From: Garcia nutans
Taxonomy: Eukaryota; Streptophyta; Magnoliopsida; Malpighiales; Euphorbiaceae
Length of the DNA: 64,000 nucleotides
Direction: 5' to 3'
Assembly: GCA_947685225.1 (NCBI GenBank)
Contig: CANTUV010000031.1
Coordinates: 69,545,001 to 69,609,000, forward strand
Position numbers and translations under genes: made by a program. Below, piece after piece: positions 44,091-56,768 of the stretch (position 1 is its first letter; each line of letters opens with the position of its first letter). The notes under the pieces were generated by a model. The model worked only from the letters and a program-made list of their open reading frames with translations. It was not told the origin of the DNA and searched no databases.

Positions 44091-44639
44091 ACATTATCCA
44101 TTGTGTCCGTCCACGATAATGTAGAGCTATCTTAAGTATGTATCTTCTTTGGCATTTTGATATCTAGATAATGAAAATAATAATTATGCAAAAAATATAT
44201 AAAAAACAATATATATTACATAAGAACACAATATTATATAATTAACTAAAATTTTAAAATACCAAATAAGTCATGTAAAAAATATTTCGATAATGTCACA
44301 TTAACAATTTTCAACAACTTGAAAGAATTAAAGTACAAAATTAAAAAATTGAAAAATCAATCAACCTTTACGAACATCATTCAAGTAATAATGCTACATA
44401 TGAGTAGCTGTAGAGTCCCTAATCAATTCCCTTCTTATAGTTTCCTCATTACTATCTCTAACATCAATAACTTGTTTGTTTAGTTCTTTTGGTGTATCTA
44501 AAAGTTCACGATCAACTTCTGCAAGTATATCATCAAATGGGTCTATGGTCCTTAAATAATTTATGTAGAATACAAAAAGAAAAAATAACGAGCTTCTATG
44601 TTTGAAAACTATATATAGGTTCAATTGAGCTTGAAATTA

Positions 44640-45617
44640 TTGGAAAACACTTCTTAAGTACTCCAAATGCTCATTCCATAGCATTACGTAATGATGCATG
44701 TCGATGATTAAATAATAAATGTGCATTATTAGGTGGATTTCCTAAGTATTCTTTTAAGTGATAACGCTCTCCCCCTATATGGTGTAATAAGTCCACTCCT
44801 CAACATGAATCCACCATCAACAAGGTAATATTTACCTATAGACAATAAATTAATGTAATTATTATGAGCATTATAAGTGTCTATGTCATAAATAATGTAT
44901 CTTACAATTACAATTACCTTTTGAAAATTTTAAAGGATTTTCTCTTGTTAATGAATCTTTAATTATTCATGAATCAGATGCTATTCCCTCCCACCCAGCT
45001 ATGACATATGTGAATTTCAAGTCATACATGCAAGCTACCAACATATTTTGTGTGGGTTGTTCCTTCCTCCCTCGAAACCTAGGAGCATTTATTCTAGACA
45101 CTTTAACACGTACATGTGCATCATCAATTGCATCTACATAATCCTGACATTAATTTGCAATAATTAACATCCAAAAGAACAAAAGTGATAACTAAAATCA
45201 ATCAAATAACCCACATTAATCACCTTAAAGTACGGATAAAATCTATGACTGTTGGCTATCTCTAAAGGCACTTTAGATCCATTTGGCTGGTTAAGAAATT
45301 TATCCTCCAATTCTAATATAGCTCGCACAACATTATGAAAATGATGATTTGTTGCCCCATAGACCGTCTAAATGTGAATGAAAGAACACGATTTTTTTGA
45401 CATTATATCCTAATAAGTAAAGTGCTTTAGCAACTTGTTCCTCCATTGTTACTTGAAGAGTAAGCCTAAGACCACCCTCTTTGACTAATAAATCACATAA
45501 ACCAATAAAGGCTGGAGCACTCATCCTTATTACGTGTCGACAATAGTTAGTTGATACCAAATGTTTCATAAAATTATATCTCGCCTTTTCTCCTTCCAAC
45601 CTTAGCTCATGAACCAT
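44640..45617 (-). pseudogene. PIF/Harbinger DDE transposase, broken
   Basis: The N-terminal helix-turn-helix-like part (VIRMSAPAFIGLCDLLVKEG and VTMEEQVAKALYLLGYNVKK) is followed in shifted frames by the catalytic domain: DYVDAIDDAHVRVKVSRINA (first D), PRFRGRKEQPTQNM, KYYLVDGGFMLRSGLITPYR (second D) and FNHRHASLRNAME with the E. An extra G near 44775 shifts the frame after PYRG, and a TGA follows NAME where the family has arginine. It cannot make active transposase. Confidence 0.85.
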
Positions 45618-46170
45618 ATTAATCTTTTAATTCTCATTTTACATGCCAAATAGGTAATACTAATAAGATACCAAACACATATATTGTGCAACTAAAGCAA
45701 TCACTTGTTGTAATATATTCTCATCATCCATCTACAATCAAAATATAATTAAAATCTAAAAGAATTCAATATGCAATTGCAATATAAATATGCTACCATC
45801 CAAATGAAAAGCGATTATTATGATAAAAAAATGAATTGAGATTAAACCATGACAATATCTTATATATAGTCTACATTGCATAAGAGATCCACCAAAGATA
45901 TTCAATTCTACTCCTTAATTAACTTGACAAACATATAAAATATGCATTAAATTCATAAAGGCAACAAAATAAAATGAAATTAGAAGAAAAAGAAATAGGA
46001 AAACCCACCGATATTACTTTGAAAAGGTCAAAAATTTTCCTTATCAAGGTTAAAATAATTATTTCATTTAGGTAAGGTAGAAAATACAACTAAGTCTTAA
46101 AGATTAAGTCAGAAACTCGGTAATACTAAATTGTAAGCACCCAATTTTATCCTAAATTACATTTGCTAAA
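45618..46170. other. Harbinger interior, non-coding
   Basis: AT-rich upstream region of the transposase gene. No gene seen. The solo LTR begins at its end. Confidence 0.4.
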
Positions 46171-48767
46171 TGTAACACCCCCATATCCAATGCACACACA
46201 CTACAACCACAACAATGTAGCATAAGTGCACCAAACATAGGGATGCTACGGTTTTCTTAATATTCAAAACACTTTAAACTTGATACAATACCTTTATCAT
46301 TATACATTATAGAAAAGTAAATCATTTACTGATAAAACAAAACATATTAGTTATATATATATATACATTTAAATATTACACAGCGGAAGTTATAAAATAT
46401 GTACATATTTACACATTAAACATTTCTTTACAAAATATACAGAAGTATACATGATTGGCAATTCTCTTCTGATCTTTAAGTTCCCAAAATCAACTCTTCA
46501 AGGTCTACTCTCACTTGGTCTTGATGAACTCTCGGGTTCAACTCTATCAACTCTATTACCTGCGCGATTAAACACTATCGCGCTAAGCCAACGACTTAGT
46601 AAGATAAAACATGCTAATGGTATGCTTTAATGTAATGCAATTTCACATATGTTAATGATAAGATCAACATCATACATATAAAGTTAACCACATAATTATG
46701 CATTTCACAAATCATAGTCATATGAGCATACCACATTTCAACATCTTTCCACATTCAACATTAATCAATCATACTCAATAAACAACATCCCATTTCATTA
46801 GCTCATAACATTATTTAGGACATTCATATAACCTTGACACCTATGGGCCCAACAAGTATTTAATACGATATTCAGAGTTCAGAGTTACTGATTTGGTTCA
46901 TAGTCACAATAATCATGCCCGTAGGCAATGTATATACATGTATCTCTATCCATGGATAGTGTAACAGACCCAGTCTCTTGGACCATCACTCAACACATAT
47001 GAGGAGATCCTCAACCCGGCAAGACTGTTACAAATCATATATCTTATATTCACAATTCTCATAGTGTAACAGACCCAGTCTCTTGGACCATCAACTCAAC
47101 ACATATGAGGAGATCCTCAACCCGGCAAGACTGTTACCTTTCATCATTTCTTAGGCATGCCACCCAAATCCAGAACTCTGAAACTGAATAACATATTAAA
47201 CAAACAATACATTTATTATATAGTTACCATTTCCATTCTCAAATTCTCATCATCATAGCCAATCACAATGGCATTGTCTCATATCATATCTTATTTGAAT
47301 TATCATTGCATCTTTGATATACATTTCAATTTCAAGGTATATTACTCATGAAACACATTACCATTCACAATGCATAACATAACATTGTTCAATCTCAACA
47401 ATGCAATTAGGGCAAAGAACAATTGATATGATTCATAGTTTTAGGACCTTACACATGCATTTGATTATATCATTCACAACCTAATCCAAAAGGAATATTA
47501 GCAAAATGACCATATGAATAGTACATTCTGGTTTTAGACTCCATTTTATCCTTATTTTGAAAAATTGTATAAAATAATCTACTTGACTAAAAATTCTAAA
47601 ATTTTTACAGAATTTAGTTTTGTATCTTAAAATCATTCCTTTAAAATTTCAGATCAAACTGAACACAAAATCTTGGTCAAATAGTTCACCTAACCAGACT
47701 GCCCCAATTGCCCTGCATCCTGGCAGCAGTTCTGAACTTTGTGAATTCCATAAATCAAATTCAATCAACGTGGTTCCAAATTATTTTTCTCAAATACTAG
47801 ACACACTAAGCAACAACATATCCAAAATTCAATTGGATATGATTTTTCTACATTTTATTAAAAATCCCGAAATATAGCTGTCTCAGTTAAGGTACCTGCT
47901 GGAACAGGTCTAATAAAAATAATCTTTCTAAACTCATAACCATTCCAAAATCGAATCAACATATTTTTCAGTCATTCTAGACTCATAGAGGCACAACATA
48001 TCAAAAATTCACTTCAAGAACATTTTTCTATAATTAATTAAAAATCATACAAGTCACAACCTTTACTAATTGTAAAACAGAAAGAAATTTCACTAAACAC
48101 AACTCTTACTCAACACAATCACTTCCAACACCTTCACCAACTCAACTTCTCATCTATCAAGCAAAATCAATACTTAAAATCACACCCTAAGCAACTTAAT
48201 CATACCATCATCAAATCACAACTCAACTCAAGCATAACTTCAAAAATAACAAGGGTAAACAAGAGAAAACTTACCAAATAATGAAATTCCTTGAAACTCC
48301 AACTTGTAACTTTGAAAACTTCCTTCACTTTGAGCTTGAAATCATCAAAACCATCACTTGTTCTCTTGCTCTCTTGTCTCTTTGGTGAGCCGGCCACACA
48401 ACAACAAGAAGAAGAAGAAATGATGAAGAAACACAAAGTCAATAGGCATTAAATACCCATCCAAAAGAAAATTACTATAATACCCTCATCCATTTAACTA
48501 AGCTTTTGTCATATCTATACCCATTTAAGTAATTTCACAACCAACACAAAAATATCCTCTTTCCTTGACTTTCCATTTTGACCACTTTATATGTTATATA
48601 TATCACCATATAAGCAACATATACAATTATCTCTAAACCCTCTTTTCTTTCCCAACCACCAAACAAAAACATTCTCTTCCAATTTCTTATCAACTTATCA
48701 TATATACATAATTCAAGTGCAACAACAATAACACCAAGACTACTAGGGCATAATTAGGGATATTACA
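46171..48767 (-). mobile_element. solo LTR, Tekay-like (2597 bp)
   Basis: On the plus strand it starts TGTAACACCCCCATATCC and ends GGGATATTACA, with a perfect TSD CTAAA (46166-46170 and 48768-48772). It reads on the minus strand. From about 47470 to the end it is closely similar to 10230-11548 of the other minus solo LTR, and both carry the GTAACAG...CTGTTAC module pair. It is inserted in the Harbinger element. Confidence 0.92.
46957..47138 (-). repeat. tandem pair of LTR-internal modules
   Basis: Two copies of GTGTAACAGACCCAGTCTC...GGCAAGACTGTTAC, the same arrangement as at 9421-9597. Confidence 0.7.
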
Positions 48768-48772
48768 CTAAA

Positions 48773-50027
48773 TGGGATTTTAACCAAAGCCATAACACCA
48801 ATTGAACTATGCTTAAAAATAAAATTGACTACAACTTGATTAGTTTTAATTAAACACTCAATTAAAAACCATAAATGCCACAATTTTTGAAAAGTTTGAG
48901 AACACATAAACTGATAAAACAAATTATTTTAAAACGGTAAAAAAAGACAAGTAAAAGCCATTTCAAAAGTACTTTAAGCCATAGAAAAATTTGGCAAATG
49001 GAAAAAAAATGATGGATATAGAAGATTAAATAAGACCACTTCAAAAAACTCATCTGAGATGATAATAGATTCAATGATACATCAATAGCAAGCAAGGACA
49101 TCCATTAATTTTGATCAAGCTCACCTAATGATTAGCTATTACTAGTAACTAACTAAGCACTAATTTTAGAAGTATAGTAATTAATTGATTTCATAAATGG
49201 TGGGGCCAACAACTTGATTCACTTATTAGTATATATATATATATAGATTTGTTGAATATTGTAATGAATTAATTGCATGGGGTTATTAATGTATGAGGAA
49301 GAAACCATGAAATTAAGGTCAACGAAAGAAAACCATTATTAAACTTTGCATTATCTGATAAATTTTCTGTCAACCAATTAGACTTGAAACTAGAAAATTG
49401 GTCAGCCATTAAACACATTTCTAATCTGTTTGGTTCCAAAGAAAAAACAAGAAAAGCTTTGTCTTCTCTTTCGCATGGATTTTTTACAATCTTAAAAAAA
49501 CATATATTATCATCCTCAACTCCCAAATACTTCAAACAATCCAAATACAACATCCAAACCAAGAAAATATCACAAGCTACCAAATTAAACTCACAAGTTA
49601 AAATCTCAAGAAATAATTTTTTTAGTAATTTTTTCAATAAATTTATTTAAAAATCTCAACAAACCTAAATTCTTCTATTCCTCTAAACAGAAATCAATAT
49701 TTGAAAAAAAAAGGAAAAAAAAAGAATCACATACCTTGATGATCTTGAACTTGGATCTTCGATATAACAGAGAATGGGGATAGAGAATGGAGATGGCTTA
49801 TCAAATATGAGGAAAGAAAGAGAGGTATCAATATAATAGTTTAGAATTTTGCTAAGAGCATTTTTATCAATAAAAAAGTTAAACCATCACAACCTGTCGA
49901 TTTGGTGGTTTAATATATCTATTAAAATCTACCCATTTTAAACCATGGCCAAACCATCTTAAACCATGAGTAAAGAGTGGAAATCCTCCCAAATATGGTT
50001 TGCTTCTAAACCATAACATATTAAACT
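48773..50027. other. Harbinger interior and right flank
   Basis: It includes a minus-strand open frame (49269-49637, 122 codons, starting MKKLLKKLFLEILTCEFNLV) that I do not recognise; it may be chance or a relic. AAACCAT words repeat near 49890-50020 and may be subterminal repeats of the transposon. Confidence 0.4.
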
Positions 50028-51171
50028 ATGAAAAACCATATGGAAGTTTTTCCAAAACAAGGTGTAAGCGATAGGGAATGGTTTTCCTTTTTTCTAAAAT
50101 TAGAGTGTGACTTGAAGTGGATAAAACTTGTTGGTTGGTTTCAGCTTAAAGGTTTTAATAATCTAGCCGAGAAGTTAACTTTCAGATGTGAAAGGATGGG
50201 TGATTTCTACTATCACTATGGTATCATCAGACATACAATGAAATACTACCCAGACAAACCAACCTCCCCCCCCCCCCCCCCCCCAAAAAAATCCCCTTCT
50301 GATGTTACACCCACCATACATGGTGAAAAACCTATGACAGATTACTTTTCACGATAAAATTATCAAACAAGCCACAAAGAATACTTTCCTTGCTAGAGAA
50401 GCCTTCACATCAAAAACTCAACTCCATTTAGAGAGCAGTCATTTCAATCAAATATATGGTAACCCCATACAAAAATTGACCACTTCACCTTTCATTATTA
50501 CCAAAAACAAAACTTTACCAAAAATACCTAACCAAACAATACCAAACCCACAAAACTCATAAAATATCCAATTATACCATTTTGAATCCTCGTCTTCCAA
50601 CCCCTTGTAAGACACTTCTTTCATCCCCATTGAAGAATCATCTAGTTAATATATATCAAAAACTCTTATCCTAGAAACTGCATTAGCATCAGATGAGGTC
50701 CCTGAATTTGAAACCTTTAAAATCCCATACTCCAATCAGATGTTAATTCCATCCTCTTTTCTCAAAATATTTCCTCAAGCAAATGATGTTGAGGAATTCA
50801 TGATTAAATGTTTTAAATTCAACAGTGCTAGAGATAAAGTCCATTGACTCATTCATAACCTCGGCTTGCAAAAATGTGAAGAATAATCTAGGCTTTCAAA
50901 TCCTTACAACAGAATCTAATCATGGAAATTCTATCTTTCCATTTATGGATCCTTAAAAAATAACAGAGGAATCAACGAAAAGTTCTCTTTAAGATACCAG
51001 AATTGCCTATCATCCTCTTAAAGTTACCTTTGCAGAAGGCACTGCCTCATTTTTTTGAAATTAAAAGAAATGGAAGAGACAAGCAAGGCAGAAGAAACCT
51101 CTGAATAATTCCTCATGCTCAACATATAACTCTAATGGTGCTGGTGGCTCGCCTAAAGCCACCCAGCAGCC
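50028..51171 (+). pseudogene. LINE ORF1 C-terminal part and ORF1-ORF2 spacer
   Basis: FNNLAEKLTFRCERMGDFYY, then HYGIIRHTMKYYPDKPTSPP, is the ORF1 knuckle region, normally C-x2-C-x4-H-x4-C. Here cysteines are changed to tyrosine, so zinc binding is lost. It is followed by a C-run (50263-50284) and decayed ORF1 tail. Confidence 0.75.
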
Positions 51172-52434
51172 ATGGACGTTATTGTGTGGAACTGTTAAGG
51201 CTTTGGGTAGGCCTTAACAAGGAAGGGGCTTAAAGAACACATCTTTAAATATCACCCAGGATTGGTATTCTTGTCAAAAACTAAAAATAGAAGCAACTAT
51301 ATAGAATACCACATGAGGAGATTTGGCTATGATTTTAGTACATATCTGGAACCAAATGGAGCAACTGGAGGCCTTACCTTATAGTGGCAAGGTAATTGGC
51401 TAATTTAAACTCTTTGTAAAGACTTTAACTTTATTCATGCTGCTATTTATGATCCTGATTGTCAATTTTTTGTTACTGCCTTTATTTATGGTGCTCCATA
51501 CAAATAAGACAAGTTGGGAGTTTTGTAGAGCATAAAAAGACTAGATCCAGGCACAAATACTTCATAGCTCTATATAGAAGACTTTAACCAAGTCATTTAC
51601 TCATTTGAAAAAAGAGGGGGTAACTCTATTGACTTATTCTGGAGTGATTTCTTTGCCCGATGGATACATAGCTTATCTTTAGCAGACCTGGGATTCAAAG
51701 GGGTAATTTTCACCTGGTCCAATAAATATGGAGGTAAAGGAAATATCCAGCAGAGGCTTGATCATTGATTAGAAAATTTTTAGTGGAGACGACTATATGA
51801 CAGGGCTGTAATTTATCATGAACAACTATTGGGGTCGGATCATAGGCTTTTGATATTGGCATTAATTCCTCAACGCACTCAAAGGAAGAAAATCTTTAGA
51901 GTTGAGTTGAAGTGGTTAGAGAGAAGGGATTGCAGAGAAGTGATTTCCTCTGTTTGGACTCAATCTTAGCCAACCTTAGGTATACTTTCTGGATATGAAA
52001 TTCAAAAATACTAAGAGACGTTTAATGGAGTGGTATATAAATAACAATCTGAATGCGAAAGCCAGAATTACTCAACTAAAGAAGGAATTGAATGAATTAT
52101 ACTTGAACCAATCTATTAAAGATTTCAAATTCAAGGAGGAATCATTACTTAAAGAAATAGAGGAACAATGGAACATGGAGGAAAAATACTGGTTCTAGAG
52201 GTCAAGGCTAAGATGGCTGTAAGCCAGAGATCGAAATACAAAATTTTTTCATGCAACTATAATTCAAAGAAGGCTAACTAATCATATTAGTATAATACAA
52301 AATTCTCAAGGAGTGTGGTTAGAGGATGACAATTTGATTAAAGCTAAAATTGCTTCCTTCTTCAAGCAACTATTCCAAGCCGACCCTATAAGAGATAGAA
52401 TGTCAACTAATCAAATTACTTCAGCAATCCTAAG
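51172..52434 (+). pseudogene. LINE ORF2 endonuclease and following part, decayed
   Basis: It begins MDVIVWNC then TAA (51196-51198), the usual APE-endonuclease start of plant L1 ORF2. Later LVFLSKTKNR, FGYDFSTYLEPNGATGGLTL and GSDHRLLILAL mark the endonuclease. RSRLRWL-AR-RNTKFFHAT (~52200-52260) marks the region before the RT. Multiple stops are present. The sequence is cut at 52434 by the next element. Confidence 0.8.
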
Positions 52435-53772
52435 TGTTGTCTTGAGATAACAACTAAGAGAGGGGGGGGGGTGAATTGGTTGATTTGAAGAATTAAAGGA
52501 AAATTGAAAACTCAAAATCAAACTAAAGCAAGAGTAGTAGAAGAGAAGAATAAACAAAAGAGAATTTATAGTGGTTTGGATTACCTCAATCCTACATCTA
52601 CTTCCTTAACAACTTGTTAAAGTTCCACTAGTCTTGAGTTTTAACAAGCTTAACTCTAACTTGGTGTTTTCACAAGCTCACACTAAACTTTACAATAGTT
52701 TGAGATCAATCCTCACAACCCTTGTAAGAATTTTTCCAGGCTCAGTCTTACAACCTAAGTGTTTCCAAGCTAACACCCAAACTTATAATTTGGTATTTGG
52801 TGCTCACACCCAACACTCTAAAATTCAATTGTTAATTATAATAAATGAAAATAGAAGTATATTGCTTAGGCTATTACAATAAAAAATTACCCTTGAACAA
52901 GATGTTTCTTGGGGTATTTATAGCCAAAATGATCCAACTAGTCGTTATAAGTCATGTGATGAATATTAATAGGCTAGTCCTTGTCTTAAACAAAAATTTC
53001 CACAAGAAGCTATCATCCTGGCATAGGGGATGGTCGCCCAAGCAAGTTGTGTGGTCATCCTTTACACAGGGATGGTTGCTTTATTTAAAAATCTTCCAAT
53101 GGTCAAATGTGAGTGCTTTGCTGGTGGAATCTTGCTCATATTGTGCTTGTCGGGACAGTTGTCTTGGGTCTAGGGACAGTCACCTTTTTAAATTTGAAAG
53201 TGGCTTTACAACGGCCATTCCACGTGTCACTTCCTTATTTGACAAAGAGTTTTTTTTGCCAAAATATGAAAGGGGCGGTCGCACTAGTGCTAAACTCGCG
53301 GGTCTGATGGATGACTTACGTTGAACTTCTGGGTGCATATGAGGTTACGAACACTACTACCAATCCTTGTGATTTTCTCTTAAAATGAATGGACGGTCAC
53401 GATATGGAAGGGATGATCATGACAATGTATAAAGAGACCGCTCCTCAGACCGCGCTTGTCACCGTGTTCCCCACTGCGAATATTGGAGATTTGGTCACTT
53501 GAGGTGTGATCGTCCCAAGAAATGGACAGTCGTGATTAAGGCTTTCATAGCCGCTGCCGAGGTCAAGACTCCGACTGCGAACCCTACTTTAACTCAACTT
53601 GTTCTTCAAATCATCAAGGGCGGTCCCCCTTTGGCCTAGTGTGACCGTACCATTTGCCCTGTTCTAGTAATATATTGAGCAACCTATTTCTGCATCAAGT
53701 AACTTAAAGACATATTAAATGAATCATTCAGTTTGAGTGCTAAAGATCAAAATTAAAATTATTTGGCTAACA
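52435..53772 (-). repeat. 3' LTR of the SIRE/Maximus-like element (1338 bp)
   Basis: On the plus strand it begins TGTTGTCTTGAGATAAC and ends TTTGGCTAACA, directly followed by the polypurine tract. Its central part (53020-53640) is comparatively GC-rich, with recurring GGTCGC/GGTCAC/GACCG words. Confidence 0.78.
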
Positions 53773-54238
53773 ATCTCTCCCTTTTTGACTTTCGCAATCA
53801 AATGGAATGATGATAAAAGATAAAAAAAATAATGATAATCTTTGTTTAAGTTTGAAGTCAATCAATTTATTTCTTTTAATCTTTTTAATCTCCCCCTAAA
53901 TGTATGTTTTATCTAAGATAATTTGTTTCATTTTAATTGTCCTTTACTTTAACCAATTGATTATCCTTTAATTTATATTTTAAACATCATCTTATTATTT
54001 GCATATTTTAATTTGCATCTTATCTTCTCAATGCATCATCATCTTATCTTCTCCGCCTTTGACATTGGCAAAAAGAGAAATAAAATTAAAGACATAAATA
54101 AAAGAAAACTAGATGTTCATTGATGAGGCATGAAGTACAAAACATGAAAAGAAAAGAAAACATAAAAACATGAAACAATAAGACATAAACAGAAACATAA
54201 AAACACAAAAACATGTAATATGAATCAACAGGGAAAAC

Positions 54239-55042
54239 TCAATCAGATTCTTCATCTTCAAGCTTTTCTTCTTCCATTGGGGCTTTTCCCTTATCAAGAG
54301 GAGCATGCACACTACTGCTAAAGCTAGTACTAACATCTTCTCCTAAGGATTCTTCTTCAAAAGGGCTTACTTTAAGATCACTTACATACCAATCCTTTAG
54401 ATCACATTGAGGTGACTCCATCTTACCTTGCATGTCATAAAGATCATGGTGCATATGGGATAAGAGATCGATTCTCTTGTTCAAGTCTTGAAACCTCTTG
54501 GACACATCCCTTTTGAAGTGAGCAAATTGCTTGGAGAGAGATTTGATAGCTCTAAGGATGAGTTTGGTTGGAGAACTGATTTTGCTAGGCTTGGAGGAAG
54601 AGGGTTTTTTAGACATTTCCACAACAACTTCTATAGATTCTCCTTCTCTCTCTATGGTATACTTTGGTCTCTTATGCCTATCCACCATACCCTTCTTACC
54701 AAAAAGATAAACATAAGAGCCATTAATCTTCCTAACACAACCAACATGCTCAAGTATTCCATGGTGATGGCACTAGAGGATAGATCAAATGGTTCCTCAA
54801 GGTAGCTAGATTAATGTCATTTAGCAAATGCAAATATCTAGCTATTTGGGTGATAAGTGAGGAAAGAAAGAAAGTTCCTGTCCTAGTAGTAGCATGATGA
54901 TAGAGTGTATCTATCAAGAATTTTGGTGTGTTGATGGAAATGTTATGGGTGAAGGCATATAAGAAAATCAAGTCCCTTTTGGTGAATTTTTCATTTCCAT
55001 CAGCCCTTTGATGAATGGTGTAGGTATGATCCTATGAAGCAT
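54239..55042 (-). pseudogene. plant transposon-protein-like ORF near the element's 3' end
   Basis: Two minus-strand frames: 54750-54971 (INTPKFLIDTLYHHATTRTG, LINLATLRNHLIYPL-like) and 54239-54688 (MVDRHKRPKYTIEREGESIE, a serine/lysine-rich linker, a coiled-coil-like stretch AIKSLSKQFAHFKRDVSKRF and an acidic end EEEKLEDEESD). They resemble the 'putative plant transposon protein' ORFs in LTR elements, whose role is unknown. A stop after PSPWNT separates the frames. The upstream part continues beyond the Athila insertion at 62955. Confidence 0.6.
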
Positions 55043-56768
55043 TGTTGCGCTCGAATTATCTCTACCACAAAGCGTCACTCGGAAGTATACGAGGTAGCTG
55101 TAGCAAAGGTGATCACCCCAAGGTCGTCTCACAAGGAAGCTAAAGTGGCTAATTGATTATCAGATTATGAATAACAAGTAATGAAGAAAATTTAAATTGT
55201 TAACTAATGAAGAAGATTGATTGAAGTTTAAAACAATAAAAGTAAACAAGAGCTGATGTTTTGATTCACTTGATAAAAAGGTCTAGGGTTTGCACTTCTC
55301 CACTACTTATATGTATGAACGGTTATTCCTCTTAACTAATTTAATTTCAAAGATTAAATCTCAAACAACTCAATTAATCAAGTCAAGGAAATAAGCTCTC
55401 GCATTCAAACCTCTTTCAACTAATCTTGTTATAATTGAAATAATCTTTTTAATAGGTTATATCTCTAATTCACCTAAGTCCTTAATTGAATTATTCCAGC
55501 ATTAGATTTCATGTCTCAATCCATCATCTAATACCTAAAACACATAATTGGTGGCCAATCAATTATATATTAAAATATTTCATTCAATCAAGGCTAAAGA
55601 AATTATTAGCTAAGAGAATAACCAATTCATACAATCATAGCAGATCCATACAAACCCTAGACTAGATCAAATTAGTTCATAATGCAATCAAACATATTCA
55701 TCTCATTAATGTTCAAAGAAATCAAAATAGACATGATAATATCCATAAATACAATTTCAATGAAAATAAAGAGAATAAGTTTGAGAACAAAACCAAGTTA
55801 CAAACTCCTTGAAGCTTCTGAAGAATCTCTTGTTCAAATCTTGCAAGAAGGATGTGTCAATGGCTAGAACAATCTAATCTAAGCTAGATAAAACAAAGTG
55901 TAATCAAAAATCAAAGAAAACAATTGTCAAAACCCTAAGCTCACTCTCAGATGGCTAAATCAGCTCTCCAAATCATCAACAGTCCCAAACCCTAGCTTCT
56001 CTTTTCTTTTTATATGAATCGTCCGCTTTAAAAACTCGCTACAGCTTTGGTTATTGAGAGACACGGCCAAGTTGCATGTGACTTGGTTGTGTGAGTGCTC
56101 TTTGGAGGGACACGGCCAGTGACTTGGCAGTGTCCCTTGCATGTGTCTGCTTCTGTCTCAGAATTCCTTCTTTTCTTCTTGGATTGAGTGACACGGCCAG
56201 TTGAAGCTTGACTTGGCTGTGTTGGACTATTTTGGAGGGACACGGCCACTGACTTGGCCGTGTCCCTTGCCTGTGTTTGCTTCTGTGAAGATGTAATTCT
56301 CTTTTGCTTTGGAACTAAGTGAGACACAGCCAAGTGAAGGTGACTTGGCCGTGTCTGGGCTTCATTGGAGGGACACGGCCACTGACTTGGCCGTGTCCCT
56401 TGCTTGTGTCTGCTACTTGGACTTGCTCTTCCTTTTTAACTTGGTATGGGACACGGCCAGTGACTTGGCCTTGTCCTCTGCCTGTGTCAGCCACTGCCCC
56501 TTTCTCCTTCAATTTGTTTCCTTGCCTTTTTTAACCTAACACAATACTTGCAACAAAACTTTAAACAAGAAATAAATAGACAATAACCAACAAAACATAA
56601 ACACATACTAAAAACTAGATCAAAAATAACATAAACACTGAAATAAACTAAAATACCAAAATTAATAAAAACACAAAACAAACCGATAAAAACTAACAAA
56701 ATACCTAAATAAAACAATAATTATCATAATAAACAAGACACAAATCTATAACAAAAACTATTAAAGCA
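55043..56768 (-). repeat. 3' LTR of the Athila-type element (1726 bp)
   Basis: TGTTGCGCTCG...TTAAAGCA. It matches 61223-62949 with scattered point changes. It contains a tandem array of GACACGGCC...GGCCGTGTC units (about 56055-56500). Confidence 0.94.
56055..56500. repeat. tandem GACACGGCC/GGCCGTGTC array in the LTR
   Basis: Three to four units of roughly 130 bp each carry a strong inverted pair such as GGGACACGGCC...GGCCGTGTCCC. Short open frames here (TGRVP-type peptides) are by-products of the repeat. Confidence 0.8.

Larger units (their letters stand above)
42666..50010 (-). mobile_element. PIF/Harbinger DNA transposon (boundaries approximate)
   Basis: It lies between the two halves of LINE ORF1. 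It codes on the minus strand for a Myb/SANT-like protein (43242-44090) and a DDE transposase (about 44640-45617), the two-gene pair typical of PIF/Harbinger. A solo LTR (46171-48767) is nested in it. Exact TIRs were not identified; left TTA|ACACTTTTG and right repeats of AAACCAT near 49890-50020 are candidates. Confidence 0.72.
42066..52434 (+). mobile_element. L1-type LINE, split and decayed
   Basis: ORF1 begins at 42169 and is broken near 42665. It resumes near 50028 and is followed by ORF2 endonuclease from 51172 and a downstream part up to 52434, where another element cuts it off. The interruption 42666-50010 is a PIF/Harbinger transposon with its own nested solo LTR. No RT motif is visible before the cut, and no 3' end or poly-A is present in the window. 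Confidence 0.85.

Noticed and set aside
56028..56534. Overlapping ORFs on both strands in the Athila LTR (also 62233-62720)
   Set aside because: They are by-products of the GACACGGCC tandem array; repeated TGRVP/WPCP peptides occur in several frames at once.
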